From Streptomyces spinoverrucosus (GTDB lineage: Bacteria; Actinomycetota; Actinomycetes; Streptomycetales; Streptomycetaceae), in NCBI RefSeq assembly GCF_006539505.1, contig NZ_BJND01000012.1:186001-250000 (forward strand): 64,000 nt of DNA, written 5' to 3'. Made by a program: the position numbers and the translations under genes. The notes beneath the pieces are model-generated. The model was not told the DNA's origin. It made no database searches and saw only the letters and a program-made list of their open reading frames with translations. Positions 33,731 through 42,357 of this stretch are shown here, piece after piece; the stretch's first letter is position 1, and each line of letters begins with the position of its first letter.

Positions 33731-33967
33731 GTGGTTATGGGGTTCTCCATCGCCCTGATCGTCTTCAGCCTGCTGCTGATGCTGCTGGTGCTGATGCACA
33801 AGGGGAAGGGCGGCGGCCTCTCCGACATGTTCGGTGGTGGCATGCAGTCGTCCGTCGGCGGCTCCTCCGTCGCCGAGCGCAACCTGGACCGGATCACCGT
33901 GGTGGTCGGTCTGCTGTGGTTCGCGTGCATTGTCGTGCTGGGCATCATGATGAAGATCGACAGCTGA
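33731..33967 (+). CDS. secG: preprotein translocase subunit SecG
   Basis: Small subunit of the SecYEG channel. The 78-aa protein has two transmembrane segments (MGFSIALIVFSLLLMLLVLMHK and ITVVVGLLWFACIVVLGIMM). A Gly/Ser-rich cytoplasmic loop, KGKGGGLSDMFGGGMQSSVGGSS, is the SecG signature. The GTG at 33731 fits a GAGGAAG Shine-Dalgarno 11 nt upstream better than the ATG at 33737. Placement after tpiA is the common Gram-positive arrangement. Confidence 0.95.
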   Translation: MVMGFSIALIVFSLLLMLLVLMHKGKGGGLSDMFGGGMQSSVGGSSVAERNLDRITVVVGLLWFACIVVLGIMMKIDS

Positions 33968-34112
33968 GCCGCCCACGCGTTTCGCACGTAACGCCCCATG
34001 TTCGGTACGCGCAGCTGAGCGCGGCCTATCATGGGGCTTGCGTCTATGTGTGGGGGCTGTAACTCCAATCACTGGACGCGCGTTGGGCCTTACGTAGACT
34101 GAGGCGCTCGCA

Positions 34113-34139
34113 GCGAAGCGGAACGCCGACTCGCTTCGC
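34113..34139 (+). other. inverted repeat in the leader of the rbpA-like gene
   Basis: Perfect 8-bp arms GCGAAGCG / CGCTTCGC with an 11-nt spacer, 28 nt before the start codon. A possible TAGACT -10 box lies at 34095-34100. It could be a leader hairpin or an operator; the sequence alone does not decide. Confidence 0.4.
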
Positions 34140-34166
34140 GGCACCATCACGCAGGGAGTTACGACC

Positions 34167-34502
34167 GTGGCAAGTGGCAACGCGATCCGAGGAAGCCGGG
34201 TCGGGGCGGGGCCGATGGGCGAGGCCGAGCGCGGCGAGTCCGCGCCGCGTCTGCGCGTCTCCTTCTGGTGCTCCAACGGGCACGAGACCCAGCCGAGCTT
34301 CGCCAGCGACGCGCAGGTCCCCGACACCTGGGACTGCCCGCGCTGCGGCTTCCCGGCCGGGCAGGACCGGGACAACCCGCCGGACCCGCCGCGCACCGAG
34401 CCCTACAAGACGCATCTGGCGTATGTACGGGAGCGGCGCAGCGACGCGGACGGCGAGGCGATCCTCGCCGAGGCGCTCGCCAAACTGCGCGGCGAGATTT
34501 AG
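34167..34502 (+). CDS. RbpA-family RNA polymerase-binding protein
   Basis: A 111-aa protein with the zinc-binding core of RbpA: Cys and His in FWCSNGHETQPSF and two Cys in WDCPRCGFPAG. A sigma-interaction helix follows (EPYKTHLAYVRERRSDADGEAILAEALAKLR). RbpA stabilises the open promoter complex with the principal sigma factors of actinomycetes. From memory the main Streptomyces RbpA differs (it begins MSERALRGTRL), so this is likely a paralogue. The GTG start has GGGAG about 8 nt upstream. The neighbours are secG and pgi, flanked by terminators, so it is probably a single-gene unit. Confidence 0.88.
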   Translation: MASGNAIRGSRVGAGPMGEAERGESAPRLRVSFWCSNGHETQPSFASDAQVPDTWDCPRCGFPAGQDRDNPPDPPRTEPYKTHLAYVRERRSDADGEAILAEALAKLRGEI

Positions 34503-34511
34503 CAGTTGGAC

Positions 34512-34543
34512 CCGGCCGGGCACCAAACGCGGTGCCCGGCCGG
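34512..34543 (+). terminator. hairpin terminator after the rbpA-like gene
   Basis: Perfect 13-bp stem CCGGCCGGGCACC / GGTGCCCGGCCGG with the loop AAACGC, 9 nt after the stop. Confidence 0.8.
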
Positions 34544-34568
34544 ACCTGCTTGGTGTTCAGGGTCGCTG

Positions 34569-34574
34569 TAGGTT
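34569..34574 (+). promoter_or_regulatory. -10 box for leaderless pgi
   Basis: TAGGTT ends 6 nt before the pgi ATG. The intervening GGGACC is too close to act as a Shine-Dalgarno. This predicts a leaderless pgi mRNA. Confidence 0.45.
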
Positions 34575-34580
34575 GGGACC

Positions 34581-36230
34581 ATGAACGCAGACGGCCGTAC
34601 CAGGCTGAATCAGACACCCGAGTGGACCGCTCTGGCCAAGCACCATGAGGAGTTCGCGGACACCCATCTGCGGGATCTGTTCGCGGCGAACCCCGGGCGC
34701 GGCTCCGGCTACACACTCCAGGTCGGTGACCTGTTCATCGACTACTCCAAGCACCTCGTCACCGACGAGACGCTGCGGCTGCTGCGCGAGCTGGCCGCCG
34801 CCACCGACGTCTTCGGGCTGCGCGACGCCATGTTCCGCGGCGAGAAGATCAACACCACCGAGAACCGCGCCGTCCTGCACACCGCGCTGCGCGCACCCCG
34901 GGACGCGGTGGTCGAGGTCGACGGTGAGAACGTCGTGCCCGGCGTGCACGCCGTGCTCGACAAGATGGCCGACTTCGCCGAGCGGGTCCGTTCGGGGGAG
35001 TGGACCGGACACACCGGCCGGCGGATCCGCAATGTCGTCAACGTCGGCATCGGCGGCTCCGACCTCGGCCCGGCGATGGCGTACGAGGTACTGCGCGCCT
35101 TCACCGACCGCGAGCTGACTGTCCGTTTCGTCTCCAATGTCGACGGCGCCGATCTGCACGAGGCGACCCGCGACCTGGACCCGGCCGAGACGCTGTTCAT
35201 CATCGCGTCCAAGACCTTCACCACCATCGAGACGGTCACCAACGCCACCTCCGCGCGCACCTGGCTGCTGGACGCCCTCGGTGACGAGGCCGCCGTCGCC
35301 AAGCACTTCGTCGCTTTGTCGACGAATGCCGAGAAAGTCGCCGAGTTCGGCATCGACACGGCCAACATGTTCGAGTTCTGGGACTGGGTCGGCGGCCGTT
35401 ACTCGTACGACTCCGCGATCGGCCTGTCGCTGATGATCGCCATCGGCCCGGACCGCTTCAGGGAGATGCTCGACGGCTTCCGCATCGTCGACGAGCACTT
35501 CCGCACCGCGCCCGCCGAGTCCAACGTGCCGCTGCTGCTGGGCCTGCTCGGCATCTGGTACGGCAACTTCCACGACGCCCAGTCGCACGCCGTACTGCCG
35601 TACTCGCACTACCTGTCGAAGTTCACGGCGTATCTGCAGCAGCTCGACATGGAGTCCAACGGCAAGTACGTCGGCCGGGACGGCCGTGCGGTGGAGTGGC
35701 AGACCGGGCCGGTCGTCTGGGGCACGCCCGGCACCAACGGGCAGCACGCCTACTACCAGCTCATCCACCAGGGCACCAAGCTGATCCCGGCGGACTTCAT
35801 CGGCTTCGCCGAGCCGGTCGCCGAACTGAGCGACGAGCTGAAGGCACAGCACGACCTGCTGATGGCCAACTTCTTCGCCCAGACCCAGGCGCTGGCCTTC
35901 GGCAAGACGCCCGAGGAAGTGCGTGCGGAGGGCGTGCCGGACGAACTGGTCGCGCACAAGACGTTCAAGGGCAACCACCCGACGACGACGATCCTCGCGC
36001 GCGAGCTGACCCCGTCCGTGCTTGGCCAGCTGGTCGCTCTCTACGAGCACAAGGTGTTCGTGCAGGGCGCGGTGTGGAACATCGACTCCTTCGACCAGTG
36101 GGGCGTCGAACTCGGCAAGGTCCTCGCCAAGCGCGTCGAGCCCGCGCTCACCGAGGGCGCGGAGGTGCCCGGCCTGGACGCGTCCACCACATCCCTGGTC
36201 GCCAAGTACCGGGAGCTACGCGGCCGTTGA
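34581..36230 (+). CDS. pgi: glucose-6-phosphate isomerase
   Basis: Interconverts glucose 6-phosphate and fructose 6-phosphate. The 549-aa length fits the E. coli-type enzyme. The motifs include [49 protein letters not shown], the PGI signature around [25 protein letters not shown] (catalytic His region), and the C-terminal [23 protein letters not shown] terminator precedes it and a hairpin follows, so it is monocistronic. The start is as given because a -10 box sits 6 nt ahead. Confidence 0.97.
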   Translation: MNADGRTRLNQTPEWTALAKHHEEFADTHLRDLFAANPGRGSGYTLQVGDLFIDYSKHLVTDETLRLLRELAAATDVFGLRDAMFRGEKINTTENRAVLHTALRAPRDAVVEVDGENVVPGVHAVLDKMADFAERVRSGEWTGHTGRRIRNVVNVGIGGSDLGPAMAYEVLRAFTDRELTVRFVSNVDGADLHEATRDLDPAETLFIIASKTFTTIETVTNATSARTWLLDALGDEAAVAKHFVALSTNAEKVAEFGIDTANMFEFWDWVGGRYSYDSAIGLSLMIAIGPDRFREMLDGFRIVDEHFRTAPAESNVPLLLGLLGIWYGNFHDAQSHAVLPYSHYLSKFTAYLQQLDMESNGKYVGRDGRAVEWQTGPVVWGTPGTNGQHAYYQLIHQGTKLIPADFIGFAEPVAELSDELKAQHDLLMANFFAQTQALAFGKTPEEVRAEGVPDELVAHKTFKGNHPTTTILARELTPSVLGQLVALYEHKVFVQGAVWNIDSFDQWGVELGKVLAKRVEPALTEGAEVPGLDASTTSLVAKYRELRGR

Positions 36231-36287
36231 GCCGCAGCCGCCACAAGCAGGTGAGCGGTAGCAGCCAAAAAGCGGATGCGCGGCCGA

Positions 36288-36330
36288 CTTCCGGCGGGTG
36301 ACACTGCTCCGGCCCGTCACCCGCCGGAAG
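36288..36330 (+). terminator. hairpin after pgi that overlaps the next Shine-Dalgarno
   Basis: Perfect 15-bp stem CTTCCGGCGGGTGAC / GTCACCCGCCGGAAG with a 13-nt loop. The GGAAG at 36326-36330, part of the GGAAGGA Shine-Dalgarno of the following DUF2087 gene, lies in the 3' arm. It may end the pgi transcript and also mask ribosome binding in read-through RNA. Confidence 0.75.
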
Positions 36331-36340
36331 GACACACACC

Positions 36341-36832
36341 ATGGACCAGCTCCTGGCCGCGCTCGCCGACCCGGAACGGCTGAAGCTGTACGCCCGGATC
36401 GTGCTGCAGGACCTGCCGCCCCGCGAGGAGGACTCTGCCGCCGCGCGCAAACACCTGGGGCGCCTGATCTCGGCGGGCCTGGTGGAGCGCCTGCCCGACG
36501 GCTCCCTGGAGGCCGACCCGGCGGTCTTCCGCCGCGCCCGCCCCGCCGAGCCGGCGCAATCCGGAGTGCCCCGGCGTCTGACCGGGTTCTTCGCCCAGGG
36601 GCGGCTGACGTCGATACCGGTCCGTCCGGTCGTACGCCGCGAACTGCTTGAGCATCTGACGGAAACCCTCTTCACGGCCGACCGCAGCTACACCGAGCGC
36701 GAGGTCAACGAGGCGTTCCGCACGGTCCACGACGACACCTCCGCGCTGCGCCGCTACTGCGTGGAGAACGGTCTGCTCGTGCGCGAGCGCGACGGCAGCA
36801 GCTACCGGCGCGCCACCGCGGTCACCGTCTGA
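36341..36832 (+). CDS. DUF2087 domain transcriptional regulator-like protein
   Basis: A 163-aa protein. Residues 1-60 form an ArsR-like winged helix (MDQLLAALADPERLKLYARIVL, then AARKHLGRLISAGLVERLPDGSLE). Residues about 80-160 are the DUF2087 domain (ARGRL-type linker, FTADRSYTEREVNEAFRTVHDDTSALRRYCVENGLLVRERDGSSYRR). Such proteins are thought to be DNA-binding regulators of unknown signal. The Shine-Dalgarno lies in the arm of the upstream hairpin. It is convergent with the ABC permease gene. Confidence 0.85.
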   Translation: MDQLLAALADPERLKLYARIVLQDLPPREEDSAAARKHLGRLISAGLVERLPDGSLEADPAVFRRARPAEPAQSGVPRRLTGFFAQGRLTSIPVRPVVRRELLEHLTETLFTADRSYTEREVNEAFRTVHDDTSALRRYCVENGLLVRERDGSSYRRATAVTV

Positions 36833-36853
36833 CGGTGTCGCCGGGGGCCGCGC

Positions 36854-39556
36854 TCAGGCCACCGCACTGAGCGTGTCGGCGAGGCGGCGGCGGGCCGCGC
36901 GGGCCGCGGGCAGCGCGGCCAGGGCGGCGGCACCCAGCACGGCGGCCGTACCGAAGAGCAGCAGCAGGCCGGGTGACGGACCCTGCGCTATCCCCGCGCC
37001 GATGCCGCTGGATCTGCCCTGGGCGTCGATCAGCCAGTGCGCCAGGGGCAGCCCCACGGCCGTGCCGAGCAGCACCGCGGTCAGAGCGGTGCAGGCGGTG
37101 GCCGTGACCGTGACCCCGGTGATCTGCCGTGGGGTCAGGCCGACGGCCTTGAGCGCCAGCAGGTCCCGCTCGCCCTCACGGACCGTGCCGCCGATCACGG
37201 TCAGCAGGTCGACGATCCCGATCAGGGCCAGCACGGCGATCAGGCCGAGCACCACCCCGCGCAGCGAGGACAGCCCGTCCGCCGGATTGGGCACGGCGTG
37301 CACGTCCAGGTGCCCGCCCGCCGCCGTCGCCAGGTCGCCCGCGACCTCCTGCGGGTCGGCGCCGGGCCGCAGGCGCAGCTCGTAGCGGGTGGGGCGCAGC
37401 TCGGGGTCGTTCTCGCGGAGGGTGTCGAGCGAGGTGGAGATGACCCGGCCGGCGTTCTCCGGCTCGATGCTGCGGCCCACGATGTGCAGGATCTGCGGCT
37501 GGTCGCCCACGGTCATCCGCACCCAGTCGCCGATGCGCACGTCGAGCAGGTCGAGCAGTCCCTGCCCGGCCACTGCCTCGTCCCGGCCGTGCGCCGGGCG
37601 GCCCTCGGCCAGGGCGTACGGGTAGGGGTCCTGGCGGGTGCCGAGACCGCGCAGGGCGATCGTGCCCGTCTGACCCGGCACCAGGGCCGCCACCTCGACG
37701 CCCGGGTGGGCGGCGGCGATCCGCGGATCGCGCTCCAGCAGGGCGTGGACCTCGGGGTCGCCGACCTCGCCGCCCGGGCGGACGGTCAGCGCGGCGGCGA
37801 GACCGACCTGCTCGGGCCTGCTGTGGAAGCGGTCGATGGTGGTCCAGGCGCTCATCGCCACCACGATCAGCAGCAGCGGCAGCGCCAGCCGGGCGACCGT
37901 CGCCGGGGTGCGCGGCCGGCGCGCGAACGCCTTGTGCCAGCCCAGCACCAGCGCCGGCGGCAGCCGCAGTCCCAGCGCGCCGCGCGCCGGGCTCGACAGT
38001 GGTCCGGTGGGCGGGGTGGGGGTCTGTGGGACGGGTGCCGGTGGTGTCTGTTGCGCCGCCCGGGCCGCGGGTTTCGTGGTCGACGGTCGGCGGACGAGCG
38101 TCGTCTTGTGCCGGGCCAAGATCAGCGTGGGCGGTATTCGCAGCCGCAGCCGCAGCCGCAGCCGCAGCCGCAGCCGCAGCCGCAGCCGCAGCCGCAGCCC
38201 CAGCGCGCCGCGCGCCGGGCTCGACAGTGGTCCGGTGGGCGGGGTGGGGGTCTGTGGGACGGGTGCCGGTGGTGTCTGTTGCGCCGCCCGGGCCGCGGGT
38301 TTCGTGGTCGACGGTCGGCGGACGAGCGTTGTCTTGTGCCAGGCCGAGATCAGCGTGGGCGGTATTCGCAGCCGCAGCCGCAGCCGCAGCCCCAGCGCGC
38401 CGCGCGCCAGGCCCGACAGCCGTCCGGCCGCCGGGGTGGCGGTCCGGGGCACGGGCACCGGCGGCACCCGTCCCGCCCGCCAGGCCGCGAGCCCGGTGGT
38501 CGCGGCGATGAACAGCACCGCGCCCACCGGTATCCCGACCAGGGCCGCTGTGTGCCCCGGCAGCCCCTGCCACACGTCGACCGCGTCCCCGAGGCGGCCC
38601 GGGATCAGGCTGCCCAGGCCTTCCGTGAGCGCCGCCGCGGCCACCGCGCCGAGCAGGGCGTACGCGACGTGCTGGAGCAGGAAGACGCGGACGACCTGCC
38701 CGGGCGTGAAGCCGATCGCCTTCAGCACCGAGATGTCCCGCAGATGCCCCCGGATCCGGGTGCCGATCGCCCCGTGCACGGCCAGCCCCGCGGCGAGCAG
38801 GGCACCCAGCCCGAACAGGCCCAGCACCTGGCCGAGCAGCCGCGTGTCGCCCTGCGCCTCGGACCGGGCCTGCTGCCAGGTGGAGACCTCGCTGACCGCA
38901 CCGGCCCCGAGCACGGTGACGGCGCGCTGGACGGCGTAGCCCGTCTCGTCCGGATCCGTCAGGCGCAGCCCCGTCACCTCGCCGTCCGGGGCGCGTACGG
39001 CGGACGGCAGCGCCCAGACGAGGCCCGGACGCTCACCGGGGCGGTAGCGCGGCTCGGCGCTGTCGGCGATCCCGGCGACGGTGAGCGTGCGTGCGGTGCC
39101 GGGCAGCGTGAGGACGTCGCCGGGCCGGGCGAGCAGGGCACGGGCCAGGCGGCTCTCCAGCACCACGCCGTCGGGGTGCGCGCCGTCCAGCCAGCGGCCC
39201 GAGGTGAGGACGGGGCGCCCGGTGGCGGGGTGGGCGGTCGTGCCGCGCAGTTCGACCGAGGCGCGGATGCCACGGGCGGCGACGGTGGCGGACTCGGTGG
39301 GGTAGGGGCCCGCGACGGACTCGACGCCGTCCAGGCCGGAGAGCCTGCCCGCGTCGGCGGCGGGGGTGGTGTGCAGCCATACGTGCGCGTCCCGGGACTG
39401 GGTGAACACGCGCTGCCAGGGGTTGGTGGCGTAGCCGAACAGCGCCGTCGCCAGGAGCAGCGAGGCGACGACACCGGCGGTCGCGAGCACGATGAACAGT
39501 GCCTCGCCGCGGTGTGCGCGCAGATCGGAGTGCACCCAGCGCAGGGTCGCTCGCAT
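36854..39556 (-). CDS. FtsX-like ABC transporter permease with internal repeat expansion
   Basis: A 900-aa MacB/LolC-type permease with two FtsX halves. The first half has an N-terminal TM (EALFIVLATAGVVASLLLATALFG), a large extracytoplasmic domain and three TMs with the motif IRGHLRDISVLKAIGFTPGQVVRVFL. The second half repeats the plan and ends with RDLLALKAVGLTPRQITGVTVTATAC. Between them, residues about 386-529 hold a triplicated segment (GALGLRL..PP.L...HK) joined by Pro/Thr-rich linkers and Arg-Leu runs of up to 20 residues. The permease follows its ATPase by 8 nt and is under the PadR gene. Such systems extrude lipoproteins, peptides or drugs from the membrane. Confidence 0.88.
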   Translation of the reverse strand: MRATLRWVHSDLRAHRGEALFIVLATAGVVASLLLATALFGYATNPWQRVFTQSRDAHVWLHTTPAADAGRLSGLDGVESVAGPYPTESATVAARGIRASVELRGTTAHPATGRPVLTSGRWLDGAHPDGVVLESRLARALLARPGDVLTLPGTARTLTVAGIADSAEPRYRPGERPGLVWALPSAVRAPDGEVTGLRLTDPDETGYAVQRAVTVLGAGAVSEVSTWQQARSEAQGDTRLLGQVLGLFGLGALLAAGLAVHGAIGTRIRGHLRDISVLKAIGFTPGQVVRVFLLQHVAYALLGAVAAAALTEGLGSLIPGRLGDAVDVWQGLPGHTAALVGIPVGAVLFIAATTGLAAWRAGRVPPVPVPRTATPAAGRLSGLARGALGLRLRLRLRIPPTLISAWHKTTLVRRPSTTKPAARAAQQTPPAPVPQTPTPPTGPLSSPARGALGLRLRLRLRLRLRLRLRLRLRIPPTLILARHKTTLVRRPSTTKPAARAAQQTPPAPVPQTPTPPTGPLSSPARGALGLRLPPALVLGWHKAFARRPRTPATVARLALPLLLIVVAMSAWTTIDRFHSRPEQVGLAAALTVRPGGEVGDPEVHALLERDPRIAAAHPGVEVAALVPGQTGTIALRGLGTRQDPYPYALAEGRPAHGRDEAVAGQGLLDLLDVRIGDWVRMTVGDQPQILHIVGRSIEPENAGRVISTSLDTLRENDPELRPTRYELRLRPGADPQEVAGDLATAAGGHLDVHAVPNPADGLSSLRGVVLGLIAVLALIGIVDLLTVIGGTVREGERDLLALKAVGLTPRQITGVTVTATACTALTAVLLGTAVGLPLAHWLIDAQGRSSGIGAGIAQGPSPGLLLLFGTAAVLGAAALAALPAARAARRRLADTLSAVA
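37971..38400 (-). repeat. in-frame tandem duplication with (CAGCCG)n hexanucleotide tracts
   Basis: The sequence beginning CCCAGCGCGCCGCGCGCCGG recurs at 37971, 38199 and 38391, so the units are 228 and 192 bp long. The 36-bp difference is exactly six CAGCCG hexamers: the tract has nine copies at 38141-38198 and three at 38369-38390. The rest of the two units is nearly identical. All changes keep the reading frame, since each hexamer encodes Arg-Leu on the minus strand. This points to recent duplication plus slipped-strand expansion. Confidence 0.9.
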
Positions 39557-39564
39557 GCTCCGCC

Positions 39565-40313
<749 letters not shown>

Positions 40314-40317
<4 letters not shown>

Positions 40318-40829
40318 TCCGACTCCTCCAGTTCCTCCTGGCAGCGCTCCAACCAGTCCAGGTCGGCCTGCAGATGCAGCATCGCGCCCTCGATCAGCAG
40401 CTGGGCGATGCGGTTGTCCCGGTTCTCGGCGGCGGCCAGCTTCGACAGGCTCCGCATGGTGTTCAGATACTGCCGCCGCTGCTTGTTGATCAGCGCGATC
40501 CGGTCGGCCAGCCCGGTCTGCGGGGCGAGCGCGAGCTTCATGAAGAACTCGTCCCGGACCCGCGGTTCGTCCGCCGTCTCCTCGTACCAGGCGTGCAGCG
40601 CCTCACGCCCGGCGTCGGTGAGGTGGTAGATCCTCTTGTTGGGCCGGCTCGACTGCTCGACCTCCTCGCCCTCGATCAGTCCCGACTTCTCCAGGCGGCC
40701 GAGGGTGACGTAGATCTGGCCGATGTTCGGCTGAGGGTACGCGGCGCCCAGCAGTTGCTCAAGGTCCTGCTTGAGCTCGTAGCCGTGGGCCGGGCCGCGC
40801 GCGAGGAGTGCCAGGAGGGGCAGGCGCAC
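40314..40829 (-). CDS. PadR-family transcriptional regulator
   Basis: A 171-aa regulator. The winged helix is LPLLALLARGPAHGYELKQDLEQLLG, then IYVTLGRLEKSGLIEGEEVEQSSRPNKRIYHLTDAGREAL, the PadR signature. A helical dimerisation domain (FFMKLALAPQTGLADRIALINKQRRQYLNTMR) follows. PadR proteins repress transporter or detoxification genes and release DNA on binding a drug or phenolic ligand. It heads the exporter operon. An ATACCT-AAC-AGGTAT palindrome lies 54 bp upstream, between this gene and a divergent binding-protein gene. Confidence 0.93.
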
Positions 40830-40880
40830 TCGTGCTCTCCTCCCCGCGTCTGCGTATTGTGCTCCACGCCCTAGTATCGC

Positions 40881-40898
40881 CCATACCTAACAGGTATA
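40881..40898. promoter_or_regulatory. candidate PadR operator 1 (divergent promoter region)
   Basis: ATACCT at 40883-40888 and AGGTAT at 40892-40897 form a perfect inverted repeat with a 3-nt centre, midway between padR and the divergent solute-binding protein gene. It could shut both promoters. A near copy occurs at 42222-42239. Confidence 0.6.
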
Positions 40899-40953
40899 CA
40901 TGGCGACTGACTCCGGGCGAAGGGGCCCGGTGCCGGTGTACAGGGAGGAACCT

Positions 40954-42222
40954 ATGCGGTGGATACGCGCCGCCGGTAGGGGCCTTCTCGTTCTCGTCGT
41001 CGTGCTGACCGGTTACGTCGCCTCCGGCGCCCGTGCCGACGACCGCACCGCGGGCGGCCGTGGCCCGCTCACCCTGGCCACCGCTGGAGACCTCACCGGC
41101 TATCTCGGCCCGCTGCTTCAGGACTGGAACCGCACCCACCCCGCCGAGAAGGTCACGCTCGTCGAGCTGCCGGACTCCGCCGACGAGACCCGCGCGCAGA
41201 TGATCACCGACCTGCGCGACGCCCGTGGCCGCTTCGACGTCCTCAACATCGACGTCGCCTGGACCTCCGAGTTCGCGGCGGCCGACTGGATCCGCCCGCT
41301 GCCCCGGGACCGCTTCCCGCTCGGCGCCTTCCTGCCCCGGGTCGTCGACACCGCGACGTACGACCGGCGGCTGTACGCCGTGCCGTACGTCACCAACGCC
41401 GGGCTGCTGCTGTACCGCAAGGACGTCCTCGCCAAGGAGGGCGTCCCGCCGCCGCGCACCTGGGCCGAACTGGAACGGGCCGCGCGGACCATCGCCCCGA
41501 AGTACGGCCTCGACGGCTACGCCGGCCAGTTCCTGCCGTACGAGGGCCTCACCGTCAACGCGGCCGAGGCCGTGTACTCGGCGGGCGGCACGATCCTCGG
41601 CGACGAGGGCGAACGCGTCACCGTGAACTCCAACGCGGCCCGCGAGGGCATCGGCTTCCTCGCCCGCGGCGTCCGAGAGGGCTGGATCCCGCGGCAGGCG
41701 CTGACGTACAAGGAGGAGGAGTCCAAGCAGGCCTTCCTCGACGGCCGTCTGCTGTTCCTGCGCAACTGGCCCTACGCCTACGCCGCCGCCTCGGCCGAGG
41801 GCTCCCCGCTGGCCGGGAAGGTCGGCGCCGTGCCCCTGCCCGGTCCGGACGGGCCGGGCACGAGTGTGCTCGGCGGCTCCAACCTGGCCGTCAGCAGTCA
41901 TGCGCGGCACCCCGACACGGCCGCGCGTCTGATCGCGTACCTCACCAGTGAGCCCGTCCAGCGCCAGGTGCTCACCCGTGGCGCGCTGCCGCCCGTACGG
42001 GCCGCGCTGTACGAGGACCCGGAGCTGGTGCGGGACTTCCCCTATCTGCCGACCCTGCGCGCGGGCGTCCTCGCGGCGGCGCCGCGCCCCAAGAGCCCGC
42101 GGTACGACCAGGTCAGCCTGGTGGTGCAGGCGGTCGTGCGCGACGCGATGACCGGGCGCGAGACGCCCGAGGGCGCGGTGCGACGGCTGGCGCGCGAGCT
42201 GGCCGCGGTGTCCAGCCGCTAG
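40954..42222 (+). CDS. extracellular solute-binding protein (sugar ABC transporter)
   Basis: A 422-aa binding protein of the maltose/trehalose-type family 1. A signal peptide of about 28 residues ends GARA-DD, a signal peptidase I site. There is no lipobox Cys, unlike the second binding protein of this region. Core motifs are LTLATAGDLTGYLGPLLQDWN, then GRFDVLNIDVAWTSEFAAADWIRPL and YAVPYVTNAGLLLYRKDVLAKEGV. FLDGRLLFLRNWPYAYAAA and KVGAVPLPGPDGPGTSVLGGSNLAV complete the fold. The ATG at 40954 has a strong GGGAGGA 5 nt upstream; the ORF opens 54 nt earlier. No permease adjoins it directly; permeases start 3 kb downstream. Confidence 0.88.
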   Translation: MRWIRAAGRGLLVLVVVLTGYVASGARADDRTAGGRGPLTLATAGDLTGYLGPLLQDWNRTHPAEKVTLVELPDSADETRAQMITDLRDARGRFDVLNIDVAWTSEFAAADWIRPLPRDRFPLGAFLPRVVDTATYDRRLYAVPYVTNAGLLLYRKDVLAKEGVPPPRTWAELERAARTIAPKYGLDGYAGQFLPYEGLTVNAAEAVYSAGGTILGDEGERVTVNSNAAREGIGFLARGVREGWIPRQALTYKEEESKQAFLDGRLLFLRNWPYAYAAASAEGSPLAGKVGAVPLPGPDGPGTSVLGGSNLAVSSHARHPDTAARLIAYLTSEPVQRQVLTRGALPPVRAALYEDPELVRDFPYLPTLRAGVLAAAPRPKSPRYDQVSLVVQAVVRDAMTGRETPEGAVRRLARELAAVSSR

Positions 42223-42239
42223 ATACTTGTTAGGTAACG
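42222..42239. promoter_or_regulatory. candidate PadR operator 2
   Basis: GATACTTGTTAGGTAACG matches the minus strand of operator 1 (TATACCTGTTAGGTATGG) at 14 of 18 positions. It directly follows the binding-protein stop codon, about 80 nt upstream of the GH13 promoter, in an unusually AT-rich stretch. Confidence 0.45.
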
Positions 42240-42320
42240 CGAGCATCTCATCTGACTTCGAGACGCCCCAATAAGTCCGGATTTTATCTCCCAACGTCTC
42301 AGTCTGCCCTGGTCACTTCA

Positions 42321-42351
42321 TTGACACCTTTGCGTCATGGCTACATAACAT
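42321..42351 (+). promoter_or_regulatory. GH13 gene promoter with leaderless -10
   Basis: A consensus -35 TTGACA (42321-42326) and TAACAT (42346-42351) are 19 nt apart. The -10 ends 6 nt before the ATG at 42358, so the mRNA is probably leaderless. The 19-nt spacer is long; TACATA at 42342 is an alternative -10. Confidence 0.5.
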
Positions 42352-42357
42352 GCATGC

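Noticed and set aside
33993..34037. Inverted repeat GCCCCATG / CATGGGGC after secG as a terminator
   Set aside because: The 8-bp arms are 29 nt apart with no T-tail; too weak to call.
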